A DNA stretch of 40,533 nt from positions 1 to 40,533 of the forward strand of contig JAQUEZ010000038.1 of NCBI GenBank assembly GCA_028684915.1, read 5' to 3'. The position numbers were made by a program, and so were the translations under genes. This document shows, in pieces, positions 1 through 8,654 of this stretch (its first letter is position 1; each line of letters begins with the position of its first letter). Source of the stretch: Desulfobulbus sp. GTDB lineage: Bacteria; Desulfobacterota; Desulfobulbia; Desulfobulbales; Desulfobulbaceae. The notes under the pieces were generated by a model that ran no database searches, had not been told where the DNA came from, and saw nothing but the letters and a program-made list of their open reading frames with translations.

Positions 1-41
1 GGACTTTCGACGCCAAGCGCCTTTTCAAAGATTTTTTCCAT
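1..41 (-). CDS. ISL3-like transposase, N-terminal 13 codons only
   Basis: An ATG at 41 on the minus strand opens a frame reading MEKIFEKALGVES up to the window edge. ISL3-family transposases often start with a similar '(L/I)FE.ALG(I/V)' motif followed by a '.PW.V' segment that would lie outside the window. The position just inside an ISL3-like terminus supports this. Only 13 residues are visible, so the call rests mainly on context. Confidence 0.4.
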   Translation of the reverse strand, partial: MEKIFEKALGVES

Positions 42-125
42 TGTTTTCAGGGTCAGAGGGTAAGGTAAGGGTTGGTCGCCAATACTCTACCTCAACCCAT
101 TACCCACCCGTTTTGAAAAAGAGCC
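1..125 (-). mobile_element. End of an ISL3-like insertion sequence (cut by window edge)
   Basis: Read on the minus strand, this element begins at position 125 with GGCTCTTTTTCAAAACGGG, which resembles the GGCTCTT-type terminal inverted repeats of ISL3 elements. About 80 bases further in comes the start of a coding frame that reads like an ISL3 transposase N-terminus. The rest of the element lies beyond the left edge, so the other inverted repeat and the expected 8-bp target duplication cannot be checked. Family assignment is from recalled features of ISL3, not a search. Confidence 0.5.
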
Positions 126-148
126 AAAAAGTATGTTTTCAGAAAATC

Positions 149-237
149 GATGACTCGTAAAATGTCCATCACAATTTAAGAGATGGCGAGGTAAAAACGC
201 TGCGACGCAGGAGACCGAAGCTTTTACGACGTCATCA
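149..237 (+). repeat. Dispersed repeat copy A (internally deleted)
   Basis: This copy begins GATGACTCGTAAAATGTCC and ends CTTTTACGACGTCATCA, matching both ends of the 163-bp repeat family, with the middle (about 75 bp) missing. It lies directly after the ISL3-like end and upstream of icmF. The rest of the gene-free stretch 126-523 shows no convincing gene or promoter; an AT-rich tract lies near 345-375. Confidence 0.75.
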
Positions 238-523
238 ACGTTGCAGGGACAATTATAAGGCCGATCATCGATAAACCAATGCGCCATTCTCCGGAGAAAA
301 CCCCGGCACCCGAAGAACCATTTGACCACAATGTATCCCCTTACGTTTTTTATATTCCCTAAACGCCGCAGTAAATTTATTTTGCCAATTTCCCCTTTGC
401 GCCTTACGCTCTTTGCAGGACTAAGCGTTCTGCCGTCAGTTGGCAGAATATTGGACCGGCCCTGCCCATCCTCACACCAACAAGCCAGTTGACCACCCAT
501 CTACTTGCCTAAGGAGAGAGCCT

Positions 524-1987
524 ATGCCCGCGCCCCGTCCCTTTGTCAACCCCTCCTCATCCACACGCTACAACCCCGGCAACAAAGTCCGTTTCGTCAC
601 TGCAGCCTCACTGTTCGACGGACATGACGCCACCATCAACATCATGCGTCGCATCCTTCAGGCCACCGGAGTCGAGGTCATCCACCTCGGCCACAATCGT
701 TCGGTGGGCGAAATCGTCAACGCTGCCCTGCAGGAGGATGTCCAAGGCATTGCCGTTACCAGCTATCAGGGTGGTCATGTGGAATTCTTCAAGTACATGA
801 TCGATCTGCTTCGCCAGGGAGGGGGGGAAAACATCAAGGTCTTTGGCGGTGGGGGCGGTGTAATCACGCCCCTGGAAGTCGATGAGCTGCACGCCTACGG
901 CGTCTGCCGTGTTTTCACCCCGGAGGACGGACAAGCCATGGGGCTGCAGGGGATGATCAACGAGGTGGTACAACTGACTGATACCGACCAGGGGCCGCTT
1001 GCACCGCGGCAAATTGAAGAGATCCTCACCGGTTTAGCCGCTGGAGATCGAAGACTGCTGGCCCGCGTCATCACCGGGCTGGAAAACAGGATTTATCCGG
1101 AGTCTCTCGTTGCCCAACTTCAAGAGGCGGCTACCGATTGCGCGGCCCCGGTACTCGGTATCACCGGCACCGGCGGGGCGGGGAAATCATCCCTTACCGA
1201 CGAGCTGATCCGACACTTTCGTCTTGATCAGGAGGATCGGCTGAAACTGGCGATCATCAGCATCGATCCTTCGCGTAAACGCACCGGCGGAGCGCTCCTT
1301 GGCGACCGCATCCGCATGAATGCCATTGAGCATAACAACATCTATATGCGATCACTGGCCACACGGGAAACCGGTTCGGAGATCTCCGCAGCCCTACCTG
1401 AGGTGCTCGCGGCCTGCAAGCTTGCGGGCTTTGATCTGATCATCGTTGAAACCTCGGGCATCGGCCAGGGAAATGCGGCCATCGTGCCCCATGTGGATCT
1501 GTCGCTTTATGTGATGACCCCGGAGTTCGGTGCGGCCTCGCAACTGGAAAAAATCGACATGCTCGACTTCGCCCATTTCGTGGCAATCAACAAGTTTGAC
1601 CGCAAGGGAGCGGAAGATGCCCTGCGCGATGTGCGCAAGCAGTACCAACGCAACCATGAGGCGTTTGCCCTGCCAGCGGAGCAAATGCCGGTCTTCCCCA
1701 CCATTGCCGCCCGCTTCAACGATGAAGGGGTCACAGCCCTGTTCCAGGCCCTACTGCCTGAACTGCATGCGCTCGGCCTCAATCTTGCGCCCGGTCGTTT
1801 GCCCGAGGTGGCGTTACCCATATCCACGACGCGGCAAACCATCGTGCCCATCGACCGTAGCCGCTATCTAGTGACTGAACGAAAACTGAAAAAGAAACGA
1901 ACAAATAGCAAGATGCCCATCGGTTTCAATGTGAAGATTCTTGCGGTGACCAAGTGGCTTAAGTCATCTTTCAGAAATTTAAGGTGA
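524..1987 (+). CDS. icmF: IcmF N-terminal half: B12-binding plus G-protein chaperone domains, truncated by a MITE
   Basis: This is the 5' part of a fused acyl-CoA mutase (isobutyryl-CoA mutase type), which interconverts branched and linear acyl-CoAs using adenosylcobalamin and carries its own MeaB-like GTPase chaperone. The start ATG at 524 follows AAGGAGAG with good spacing. Residues about 20-150 form the B12-binding domain, with DGHD (cobalt-ligating His near residue 34), SYQGGH and a GGGGG loop. Residues about 205-440 form the MeaB-type G domain, with Walker A GTGGAGKSS, an ETSGIGQ switch segment and NKFD for guanine. After residue 449 the native protein stops and about 38 residues come from an inserted MITE, ending at a TGA. 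The break lies in the linker before the mutase domain, so this half could fold. Whether it is made or useful is unknown. Confidence 0.85.
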   Translation: MPAPRPFVNPSSSTRYNPGNKVRFVTAASLFDGHDATINIMRRILQATGVEVIHLGHNRSVGEIVNAALQEDVQGIAVTSYQGGHVEFFKYMIDLLRQGGGENIKVFGGGGGVITPLEVDELHAYGVCRVFTPEDGQAMGLQGMINEVVQLTDTDQGPLAPRQIEEILTGLAAGDRRLLARVITGLENRIYPESLVAQLQEAATDCAAPVLGITGTGGAGKSSLTDELIRHFRLDQEDRLKLAIISIDPSRKRTGGALLGDRIRMNAIEHNNIYMRSLATRETGSEISAALPEVLAACKLAGFDLIIVETSGIGQGNAAIVPHVDLSLYVMTPEFGAASQLEKIDMLDFAHFVAINKFDRKGAEDALRDVRKQYQRNHEAFALPAEQMPVFPTIAARFNDEGVTALFQALLPELHALGLNLAPGRLPEVALPISTTRQTIVPIDRSRYLVTERKLKKKRTNSKMPIGFNVKILAVTKWLKSSFRNLR

Positions 1988-2106
1988 TACTATAGCAAAG
2001 CGCTGTTTTGTGGTACTCCAATCAAAAAATCTTCATTTTTTAAAATTTTAGTTTTTCAATATAATTCTAGAAAGATAACTTGAGAAAATAAGTTTTCGTT
2101 CGAGCA
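1872..2106. mobile_element. 235-bp MITE inserted in icmF
   Basis: An AT-rich 235-bp segment interrupts icmF. It is flanked by a perfect 8-bp direct repeat CTATCTAG (1864-1871 and 2107-2114). Its ends are imperfect inverted repeats: TGACTGAACGAAAACT at the left and, read inward from the right, TGCTCGAACGAAAACT (13 of 16 match). It has no transposase, so it is a non-autonomous element. Insert plus duplicated target is 243 bp, a multiple of three, so the icmF frame is the same on both sides, but in-frame TGA codons at 1985 and 2081 stop translation. The mobilising IS family is not evident. Confidence 0.85.
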
Positions 2107-2212
2107 CTATCTAGCTGAAATCGCCGATACCCTGCGCGGTTACCATGCCCACACCGAGGAGCAGGTACAAAAAGTCCGCGAGCGCCAATCTCTGGTCATT
2201 TCGCGCTCGCTG

Positions 2213-4042
2213 TTGCTTGATTGTGCGAAGCCCGTGGCGGATCTGGAGGAGGTTGCCGCTGCCAAAGAGCTGGAGCTTGATCCGCGAACCAGCCGCCTGC
2301 TGGCCAAATGGCCGGAACTGGCCGAACAGTACAGTGGCGAGGAACATGTGGTCAAAATTCGCGAGCGGGAACTGCGCACCAAACTGACCCGCACCTCACT
2401 CTCCGGCTCGATCATCCGCAAGGTGTATCTGCCCCGCTACCAGGATGAAGGCGAGCGACTGCGTTTCTTGCGCAAAGAACACCTGCCCGGTTACTTTCCC
2501 TTCACTGCTGGGGTTTTTCCTTTTAAACGGGAAAACGAGGACCCAACTCGGATGTTTGCCGGTGAGGGAGATGCCTTCCGGACCAACCGCCGCTTCAAAC
2601 AGGTGAGCGAGGGCATGCCAGCTATCCGCCTATCCACCGCCTTTGATTCGGTAACCCTCTACGGCTGCGATCCGGACGAACGACCCGACATCTACGGCAA
2701 AATCGGCAATTCCGGGGTCTCCATTGCCACCTTGGATGACATGAAGGTCTTGTATAGCGGTTTTGATCTGGTCAACCCCACTACCTCGGTCTCGATGACC
2801 ATCAACGGTCCGGCGCCGATCATTCTCGCCTGTTTCTTTAACACCGCCCTTGATCAGCAACTCGACCAGTTCAAGATCGACAATGGCCGCGAGCCCACAG
2901 CCGAAGAAAGGCAGACCATCGGCAAGCGAGTCTTTGCCAATGTTCGCGGCACGGTCCAGGCCGACATTCTCAAAGAGGATCAGGGCCAGAACACCTGTAT
3001 CTTTTCCACCGAATTTGCCTTGAAAATGATGGGGGACATCCAAGAGTATTTCGTCGCCCACCAGGTGCGCAACTTCTATTCGGTGTCGATCTCCGGCCAT
3101 CACATCGCCGAAGCCGGGGCCAACCCGATATCCCAGTTGGCTTTTACCCTGGCCAACGGCTTCACCTATGTCGAGGCATATCTGGCGCGTGGGATGCACA
3201 TCGACGACTTTGCCCCCAATCTGAGCTTCTTTTTTTCCAACGGTATGGAGCCTGAATATTCGGTGATCGGTCGGGTGGCCCGGCGCATCTGGGCCGTGGC
3301 CATGAGAGATAAATACAATGCAAACGAACGCTCGCAAAAACTCAAATACCATATCCAGACCTCGGGCCGCACCCTCCATGCCCAAGAGATGAACCTCAAC
3401 GACATCCGCACCACCCTTCAGGCCCTGATTGCCATCTACGACAACTGCAACAGCCTCCACACTAATGCCTACGACGAGGCCATCACCACGCCTACCGAGG
3501 AGTCGGTTCGCCGGGCCATGGCCATCCAGCTGATCATCAATCGCGAGTGGGGCCTGGCTATAAACGAAAACCCCAATCAGGGGGCCTTTGTCATCGACGA
3601 GCTCACCGACCTGGTCGAGGAGGCGGTGCTCAAGGAATTTGAGGCCATTGCCGCCCGCGGCGGGGTACTCGGTGCCATGGAAACCGGGTACCAGCGCAGC
3701 AAGATCCAGGAAGAATCGCTCTACTACGAACACAAGAAACACGACGGATCCTACCCAATCATTGGGGTCAACACTTTCCGCAATCCCAAGGGGGATACGC
3801 CGATAGAGATTGAACTAGCCCGGTCAAGTGAGGCTGAAAAACAGTCCCAAATCAAACGGCTGCGTGAGTTCCAGGCCCAAAACCAGGAGGCTGCTGGCCC
3901 TATGCTGGCGCGGCTGAAAGCAGCGGTGATCAACAACAATAACGTCTTTGCCGAACTGCTCGAAGCTGTACGGGTCTGTTCGCTGGGGCAAATTACCGAG
4001 ACCCTCTATGAGGTCGGCGGCCAATATCGGCGATCTATGTGA
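2213..4042 (+). CDS. icmF: IcmF C-terminal half: acyl-CoA mutase catalytic domain, cut off from its start by the MITE
   Basis: This is the substrate-binding TIM-barrel mutase domain of the methylmalonyl/isobutyryl-CoA mutase family. Visible segments include [54 protein letters not shown] and [11 protein letters not shown]. The homology begins upstream, at 2108 ([20 protein letters not shown]), directly after the MITE. The only in-frame start codons downstream of the last stop are TTG at 2213 and GTG slightly later, neither with a ribosome binding site. Joining both parts without the 243-bp insert gives 1091 residues, the normal IcmF length. It is best regarded as a pseudogene or at most a poorly translated split subunit. 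No decay is seen within the mutase domain itself, so the insertion may be recent. Confidence 0.8.
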   Translation: MLDCAKPVADLEEVAAAKELELDPRTSRLLAKWPELAEQYSGEEHVVKIRERELRTKLTRTSLSGSIIRKVYLPRYQDEGERLRFLRKEHLPGYFPFTAGVFPFKRENEDPTRMFAGEGDAFRTNRRFKQVSEGMPAIRLSTAFDSVTLYGCDPDERPDIYGKIGNSGVSIATLDDMKVLYSGFDLVNPTTSVSMTINGPAPIILACFFNTALDQQLDQFKIDNGREPTAEERQTIGKRVFANVRGTVQADILKEDQGQNTCIFSTEFALKMMGDIQEYFVAHQVRNFYSVSISGHHIAEAGANPISQLAFTLANGFTYVEAYLARGMHIDDFAPNLSFFFSNGMEPEYSVIGRVARRIWAVAMRDKYNANERSQKLKYHIQTSGRTLHAQEMNLNDIRTTLQALIAIYDNCNSLHTNAYDEAITTPTEESVRRAMAIQLIINREWGLAINENPNQGAFVIDELTDLVEEAVLKEFEAIAARGGVLGAMETGYQRSKIQEESLYYEHKKHDGSYPIIGVNTFRNPKGDTPIEIELARSSEAEKQSQIKRLREFQAQNQEAAGPMLARLKAAVINNNNVFAELLEAVRVCSLGQITETLYEVGGQYRRSM

Positions 4043-4256
4043 AGGTTAAAACTGGAGCATTTATCATTACTTAACACATCAAAATTATGGCCTAATATTT
4101 ACTGGACTATTCAGCCATGCCTTCATACCCAATACCCACAGAGTGTGATGCAGGACCGTTGTTTTCTTATACTGCAACGGGATGAATGGGAGTCGCCCTC
4201 AAAAGAGAACGATCCTTCTTTCCCTTGCCAAAACTCACCTTTCCGCTAGCATGAAC

Positions 4257-4290
4257 AAGGTGCCTTTTCCTCGAGATGAGGCGCCTTTGA
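4257..4290 (+). terminator. Weak terminator-like hairpin after icmF
   Basis: AAGGTGCC (4257-4264) pairs with GGCGCCTT (4280-4287), with one G-T pair, and is followed by only a few T residues. It lies between icmF and the next gene. The short T tract makes the call weak. Nothing else is seen between 4043 and 4326. Confidence 0.3.
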
Positions 4291-4326
4291 TCCATTGAGC
4301 CGGTTATCGCCTCAATTTAAGAAAAA

Positions 4327-4533
4327 ATGCCCCAAAAGACCTCCCAGATGAAACCAGCAATCTCCTCCAAGATATTTGATCGTCTTCTTGCGTTACTCCT
4401 GCTCTGTCTCTGCCTGCCCTTTGCCTATTTTCTGCTCTATAAAGATTATATCCTCAAAGAACAGCACCACCTTGCCTCGGCAACCTGTTGTCCCTGTCGT
4501 CTCTTTGCCCTAACTCAACCCCACTCCGAATAA
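4327..4533 (+). CDS. Small single-span membrane protein with CCPC motif
   Basis: The predicted protein has 68 residues. A basic, polar N-terminus is followed by one hydrophobic segment (about residues 18-37, LLALLLLCLCLPFAYFLLY), then a short tail containing CCPC (about residues 54-57). It ends four bases before the diguanylate cyclase start, so the two are probably co-transcribed and may be translationally coupled. The ribosome binding site is weak (AAGAAAAA). I recognise no family. It could be a short membrane partner of the cyclase or a chance frame; the clean membrane segment and tight spacing favour a real gene. Confidence 0.45.
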   Translation: MPQKTSQMKPAISSKIFDRLLALLLLCLCLPFAYFLLYKDYILKEQHHLASATCCPCRLFALTQPHSE

Positions 4534-4537
4534 GCCG

Positions 4538-5968
4538 ATGACCACCAGAACTCGCTTCTTCTCGCTCATCAGTCTGCTTTTGATCACCGGATTCCTTATC
4601 ACCTCGGTGGTCGGCTATATGGTCTCGGTCAGCATGGCCCGCAAGGACCTGACAGACTCCATTCTCCCCCTGACCAGCGACAATATCTATTCCGAAATTC
4701 AGAAGGATTTGATCCGGCCGATCTTCATCTCCTCGATGATGTCCTCGGACACCTTTCTTCGCGACTGGGTCATGTCCGGAGAACAGGACATTGCACGCAT
4801 GACCCGCTATCTTTCCGAAATTCGAACCAAATACCAGGCCATCACCAGTTTTTTCGTCTCAGAGAAAACCGGCAACTATTATTTCGCCGGGGGCGTGCTC
4901 AAGCACATGCGCCCCAATGATCCCCGCGATGTCTGGTACTACCGGGTCCGTTCCATGCAGGAGCCGTACGAGCTTAACCTCGACCCGGACCTGGCCAATC
5001 TTGACACCATGACCATCTTCATCAATCATAAGGTCTTTGATTACAACGGCAACTTTATCGGCGCAACCGGCTGTGGGCTTTCGGTCGACTCAATGACCCG
5101 ACTGCTACGGGATTATGAACAGCGCTATCAACGCCATATCTACTTTGTCGATCCCCAAGGCAACATCACCTTCAGCGCCGATAAAAATACCCCGCACAAC
5201 CTCTCGCAAATTAGGGGATTAGCTGATCTTGGCCCAAAAATTCTCCACCAGGAACAGGGGGGATTCAGTTACGAACGCGGTGGCCAAACCTTTCATCTCA
5301 ACACCCGCTTTCTCAAAGAATTGAACTGGTTTCTGCTGGTGGAGCAATCGCTGGAACCGGAAATACGGTCACTACGCAGAACCCTGTTCCTCAACCTTGG
5401 CTTGAGCTTGGCGATCGGCCTGGTGATTTTGGTGATCGTACAACAGACTATTGCCCAGTATCAACGGCAGCTTGAAGAGATGGCAGCCACCGACAAACTG
5501 ACTGGCCTATGCAATCGTCACTCCGGAGAAACCCTTTTTAACCAAGCCATTCGCGAGGCCGACAGAACGAAAGGAAGAGTTGCGGTGCTGCTTATGGATC
5601 TCGACCATTTCAAACGGATCAACGATACCTACGGCCACCACGCCGGTGATCTGGTGCTGGTTGTCTGCTCCAAGGTGATCAAATCATGCCTCCGCCAGGC
5701 AGATATTGTCTGTCGATGGGGTGGGGAGGAATTTCTGGTTTTGCTGAAGGACTGCAGCCTGGAGGATGCCTATAATGTGGCAGAAAAAATACGGCTCTCG
5801 CTTGAACAGGAGAATATCGTTTTGAATGCTTGCCAGTTGCATGCCCAATGCAGTCTAGGCGTGGCTGAACGACAAGAGGGCGAATCCTGGGAGGCCTTGG
5901 TTATCCGCGCCGACAAGGCCTTATATCAAGCCAAGAACAGCGGTCGTAACCGGACCAGCCGCGGCTAG
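4538..5968 (+). CDS. Membrane diguanylate cyclase with periplasmic dCache-like sensor
   Basis: The protein is predicted to make cyclic di-GMP from two GTP in response to a periplasmic signal. The order is TM1 (residues about 7-27), a periplasmic region of about 250 residues with Cache-like features (YYFAGG, RDVWYYRV, VFDYNGNFIGATG, IYFVDPQGNI), TM2 (about 282-304), and a GGDEF domain (about 315-470). The active site is GGEEF at 395-399. An allosteric I-site RQAD lies five residues before it (386-389), so product inhibition is likely kept. The domain opens with the usual D(K/P)LTGL.NR motif as DKLTGLCNR. A small membrane protein precedes it by four bases. The signal it senses cannot be told from sequence. 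Confidence 0.9.
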   Translation: MTTRTRFFSLISLLLITGFLITSVVGYMVSVSMARKDLTDSILPLTSDNIYSEIQKDLIRPIFISSMMSSDTFLRDWVMSGEQDIARMTRYLSEIRTKYQAITSFFVSEKTGNYYFAGGVLKHMRPNDPRDVWYYRVRSMQEPYELNLDPDLANLDTMTIFINHKVFDYNGNFIGATGCGLSVDSMTRLLRDYEQRYQRHIYFVDPQGNITFSADKNTPHNLSQIRGLADLGPKILHQEQGGFSYERGGQTFHLNTRFLKELNWFLLVEQSLEPEIRSLRRTLFLNLGLSLAIGLVILVIVQQTIAQYQRQLEEMAATDKLTGLCNRHSGETLFNQAIREADRTKGRVAVLLMDLDHFKRINDTYGHHAGDLVLVVCSKVIKSCLRQADIVCRWGGEEFLVLLKDCSLEDAYNVAEKIRLSLEQENIVLNACQLHAQCSLGVAERQEGESWEALVIRADKALYQAKNSGRNRTSRG

Positions 5969-6000
5969 AAAAAGACTCAACCTTTTAATGAATCATCGAG

Positions 6001-6056
6001 CAGTGTTTTTACCTAGCCATCTCTTAAAGTGTGACGAACTTTTTACGAGTCCATCA
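6001..6056 (-). repeat. Dispersed repeat copy B (one end only)
   Basis: Read on the minus strand this is the left end of the 163-bp family: TGATGGACTCGTAAAAAGT, then CACACTTTAAGAGATGGCTA, GGTAAAAACACTG. It starts about 30 bases after the diguanylate cyclase stop. The remainder of the element is missing. Confidence 0.7.
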
Positions 6057-6195
6057 AAGAGTACACATCAAATTGAGCAAAGAAATGAAGATTATGCTCG
6101 GAAGACTTTGACAGGAAAGGACATTGCCCCCTATCCTAAAGCTAACATTTTTTTTCCTTGTTCTCGCCTGAACGGCTTGCTCAACTGGAGGTCCT

Positions 6196-7920
6196 ATGTT
6201 GAACCGATTGTCCATCAAAGGAAGAATGCTGCTTGTGGTGATTTCGATCCTGCTCTTGTTCATCATCCTGCTGTGGTTTGCAGTAACCAATAGTTTTCAG
6301 GTCCGCGATATGGGCCTGGAAAAAACACGTGCAGTAATGCTGGAAGACCAGAAAGCCAAACTGCAGGTGGCCACCCATAGCGTCGCCCTGACCATGGGGC
6401 ATGCCCTTGAGGGAGTGCAAGGTGAAGAGGCTCGGATTGAACTCATCCGCAAACTGGTGGATGATATTCGCTTCGAGGAGGATCGGTCCGGCTATTACTT
6501 TGTCTATGAGAACACTACGGTTGTTGCTCTCCCCCCTGCAAAACAGAAACAGGGCAAAGATCTTTCCGGGGCCAAGGATAAAAACGGTATTTACTTTGTC
6601 CGAGAGTTGATGGATCAGGCCAATAAGGGCGGTGGCTTTGTCCAATATATTTTCCCGAAACCACCGTCTGGGGAAGACACCCCCAAGCTGGGTTATTCCG
6701 AAATGATCCCCGGGACCCGCATGTGGATCGGGACCGGTATATATATCGACAATATTGAAAGTTTTGTCTCCTCCATGCACAAAGAGACGAGTGATCAGGT
6801 TCGAAGATCTTTGCTTCGTATGGCCCTTACCGCCGGACTCTTTTTTACGGCCATCATCTCAATCATCCTTCTTATTGCTTACGGAATCGTCCGCGGGATT
6901 AGCCGTGTTGCCGCCAGTTTCGATGATATAGCCCAAGGCGAGGGCGACCTCACCAGACGGCTGCAAATCACCTCCAACGACGAGATTGGGGCGTTGGGTA
7001 AGGGATTCAATATTTTCATAGAGAAACTGCAGGGTATTATCCGTGGGGTGGTGGCCAACAGCCAACAGGTGGAGCAGGCCTCCAATGCCCTGGCAAAAGT
7101 TGCCCGGAATATGTCGGCCAGTGCAGCAGACAGTTCCCAGCGCAGTTCGGCGGTATCAACCGCTTCAGATCAGATGAACAGCAATCTCAGCAACGTGGCC
7201 GCAGCCATGGAAGAATCCTCCACCAACACGGCCATGGTAGCCAGCGCGGCTGAACAGATGCATGCCACAATTAGCGAGATTGCCGGCAATGCCGAGCGGG
7301 CTCGGATGATTTCCGAACAGGCGGTGACCAAAGCCGAGGCAGCGTCTTCAAAGATGACCGAACTCGGTGAAGCGGCCCTGGCAATCAACAAGGTTACCGA
7401 GGCGATTACTGAGATCTCCGAGCAAACCAATCTCCTGGCCCTCAATGCCACCATCGAGGCGGCACGGGCCGGTGAGGCGGGCAAGGGCTTTGCGGTTGTC
7501 GCCAATGAAATCAAGGAACTGGCCAAGCAAACCGCAGCCGCTACCATGGATATCAAGCGGCAGATTGCGGGTGTCCAGGGCACTACCGGCGAAACCGTCA
7601 ATGAAATCAAGGAAATCACCGGGGTCATTGATCAGGTCAATGCCATCGTCTCCACCATCGCTTCCGCGGTTACCCAGCAGTCGGCCGCCACTGAAGAGAT
7701 TGCCAAGAATATCGAGCAGGCCAGCCTAGGCCTGCAAGAGGTCAATGAAAACGTCAGCCAAAGCTCCATGGTGGCCGATACCATCTCCCGCGATATCGCC
7801 GAGGTCAACCGGGCCAATAACGAAATTTCCGATAGCAGTGAGCATTCCCGAACCAGCGCAGAAGAGATGCTGAACCTGGCCAGGGAACTCAACAAATTGG
7901 TGGCCGTATTTAAGATTTAA
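6196..7920 (+). CDS. Methyl-accepting chemotaxis protein with single-Cache sensor
   Basis: This is a transmembrane chemoreceptor of 574 residues that would signal through CheW/CheA to the flagellar motor. TM1 spans about residues 10-31. The periplasmic region (about 32-205) reads as a single Cache domain ([31 protein letters not shown]). TM2 is about 207-229, with HAMP at about 230-283 ([17 protein letters not shown]) and a cytoplasmic coiled coil with the conserved hairpin tip [20 protein letters not shown] (about 408-427). It lacks a C-terminal CheR-tethering pentapeptide (it ends VAVFKI). The start ATG follows GGAGGT closely. No che genes are in the window, so it serves a chemotaxis system encoded elsewhere. 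The ligand is unknown; small carboxylates are typical for such Cache domains. Confidence 0.92.
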   Translation: MLNRLSIKGRMLLVVISILLLFIILLWFAVTNSFQVRDMGLEKTRAVMLEDQKAKLQVATHSVALTMGHALEGVQGEEARIELIRKLVDDIRFEEDRSGYYFVYENTTVVALPPAKQKQGKDLSGAKDKNGIYFVRELMDQANKGGGFVQYIFPKPPSGEDTPKLGYSEMIPGTRMWIGTGIYIDNIESFVSSMHKETSDQVRRSLLRMALTAGLFFTAIISIILLIAYGIVRGISRVAASFDDIAQGEGDLTRRLQITSNDEIGALGKGFNIFIEKLQGIIRGVVANSQQVEQASNALAKVARNMSASAADSSQRSSAVSTASDQMNSNLSNVAAAMEESSTNTAMVASAAEQMHATISEIAGNAERARMISEQAVTKAEAASSKMTELGEAALAINKVTEAITEISEQTNLLALNATIEAARAGEAGKGFAVVANEIKELAKQTAAATMDIKRQIAGVQGTTGETVNEIKEITGVIDQVNAIVSTIASAVTQQSAATEEIAKNIEQASLGLQEVNENVSQSSMVADTISRDIAEVNRANNEISDSSEHSRTSAEEMLNLARELNKLVAVFKI

Positions 7921-7938
7921 GCCCCACCACCCTCGTGC

Positions 7939-8652
7939 TCAAACCGTATCCCCACCAGGAGTTCCTCCCGCGGTGGGGAGACGGTTTTTCAGGGCCTTTC
8001 CCAGGGGACACTCGCTACTGATCGGGTTGCCCTGCCGATAACTTGCCAACAACTCCACCGAACGCTGGGCTAAGAGTCGCCGCACCCGACGCCGCTCGCC
8101 CTTGATCCGGGCGATGGCCATGGAGTCATAGGCGGTGGTCTGATGACGCATCCAGGCGATCACCGCATGAGCAGCCCGCTCTTCCAGAGGAATACGGGTG
8201 GTTCGGGCCACAGTTCCACTGCCCACCGGGACCGCATGGCGGGTGATAGCCTCGGCCATAGCCTGTTCCTGGTCATGATAACAGGGGGCAAAGTTGAGGA
8301 AGCAACGCACAGCCGCCAAAAAATCCTCTTCGTAGGCCTCCTGTTTGACTGCCCTTCGCCTCCGCTCTCCAGCCAGTTTCTGCTGATAGGTAGCACTCGC
8401 CCGCTGGGTTTCGACCTCGCCCCGGGCCTCATGAATAATCGATTCCGCAGCCCAAATTCCCTTGGAGATGATTCGTCGGCCCATCTGAGCCTGTAATCGC
8501 CAGAAACGGGTTCTCGCAGTCACCTTTCTAGTCAGCCCTGCATCACCAGCCGGAAGAAATGCCCAGCCCTCTGGTATCGCAACCTTTTGCCCTTCAAGAT
8601 CGACCGGGTTCCCATCACGCCCAAGTCGCAAACACCGTTCTTCCTTGGTCAT
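7939..8652 (-). CDS. DUF2293 family protein
   Basis: The protein has 237 residues, is basic, lacks membrane segments, and is of unknown function. The C-terminal part (about residues 145-215: TTRIPLEERAAHAVIAWMRH, TTAYDSM, RRRVRRLLAQRSVELL) matches my memory of the DUF2293 family pattern, in which a helical segment with 'H.TxYD' is followed by an Arg-rich helix. I chose ATG at 8652, which follows AGAGGGG; an upstream TTG at 8658 also exists. The start lies two bases after the stop of the MFS gene, so the pair forms an operon. Its last codons overlap the terminator hairpin of the convergent chemoreceptor gene. Nucleic-acid binding is possible from its charge but not shown. Confidence 0.7.
   Translation of the reverse strand: MTKEERCLRLGRDGNPVDLEGQKVAIPEGWAFLPAGDAGLTRKVTARTRFWRLQAQMGRRIISKGIWAAESIIHEARGEVETQRASATYQQKLAGERRRRAVKQEAYEEDFLAAVRCFLNFAPCYHDQEQAMAEAITRHAVPVGSGTVARTTRIPLEERAAHAVIAWMRHQTTAYDSMAIARIKGERRRVRRLLAQRSVELLASYRQGNPISSECPLGKALKNRLPTAGGTPGGDTV
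7941..7989 (+). terminator. Terminator of the chemoreceptor gene
   Basis: The inverted repeat AAACCGT.TCCCCACC (7941-7956) with GGTGGGGA.ACGGTTTTT (from 7972) ends in a T run on the plus strand. It lies about 20 bases after the chemoreceptor stop and inside the 3' end of the convergent DUF2293 gene, so it could serve both strands. Confidence 0.65.
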
Positions 8653-8654
8653 AA

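Noticed and set aside
322..356. Promoter TTGACC...TATATT upstream of icmF
   Set aside because: The spacer is 23 bases, too long for a sigma-70 promoter.
2630..3742. Long open frame on the minus strand inside icmF
   Set aside because: It lies wholly opposite the mutase domain, with no ribosome binding site and no recognisable protein; a shadow of GC-rich coding DNA.
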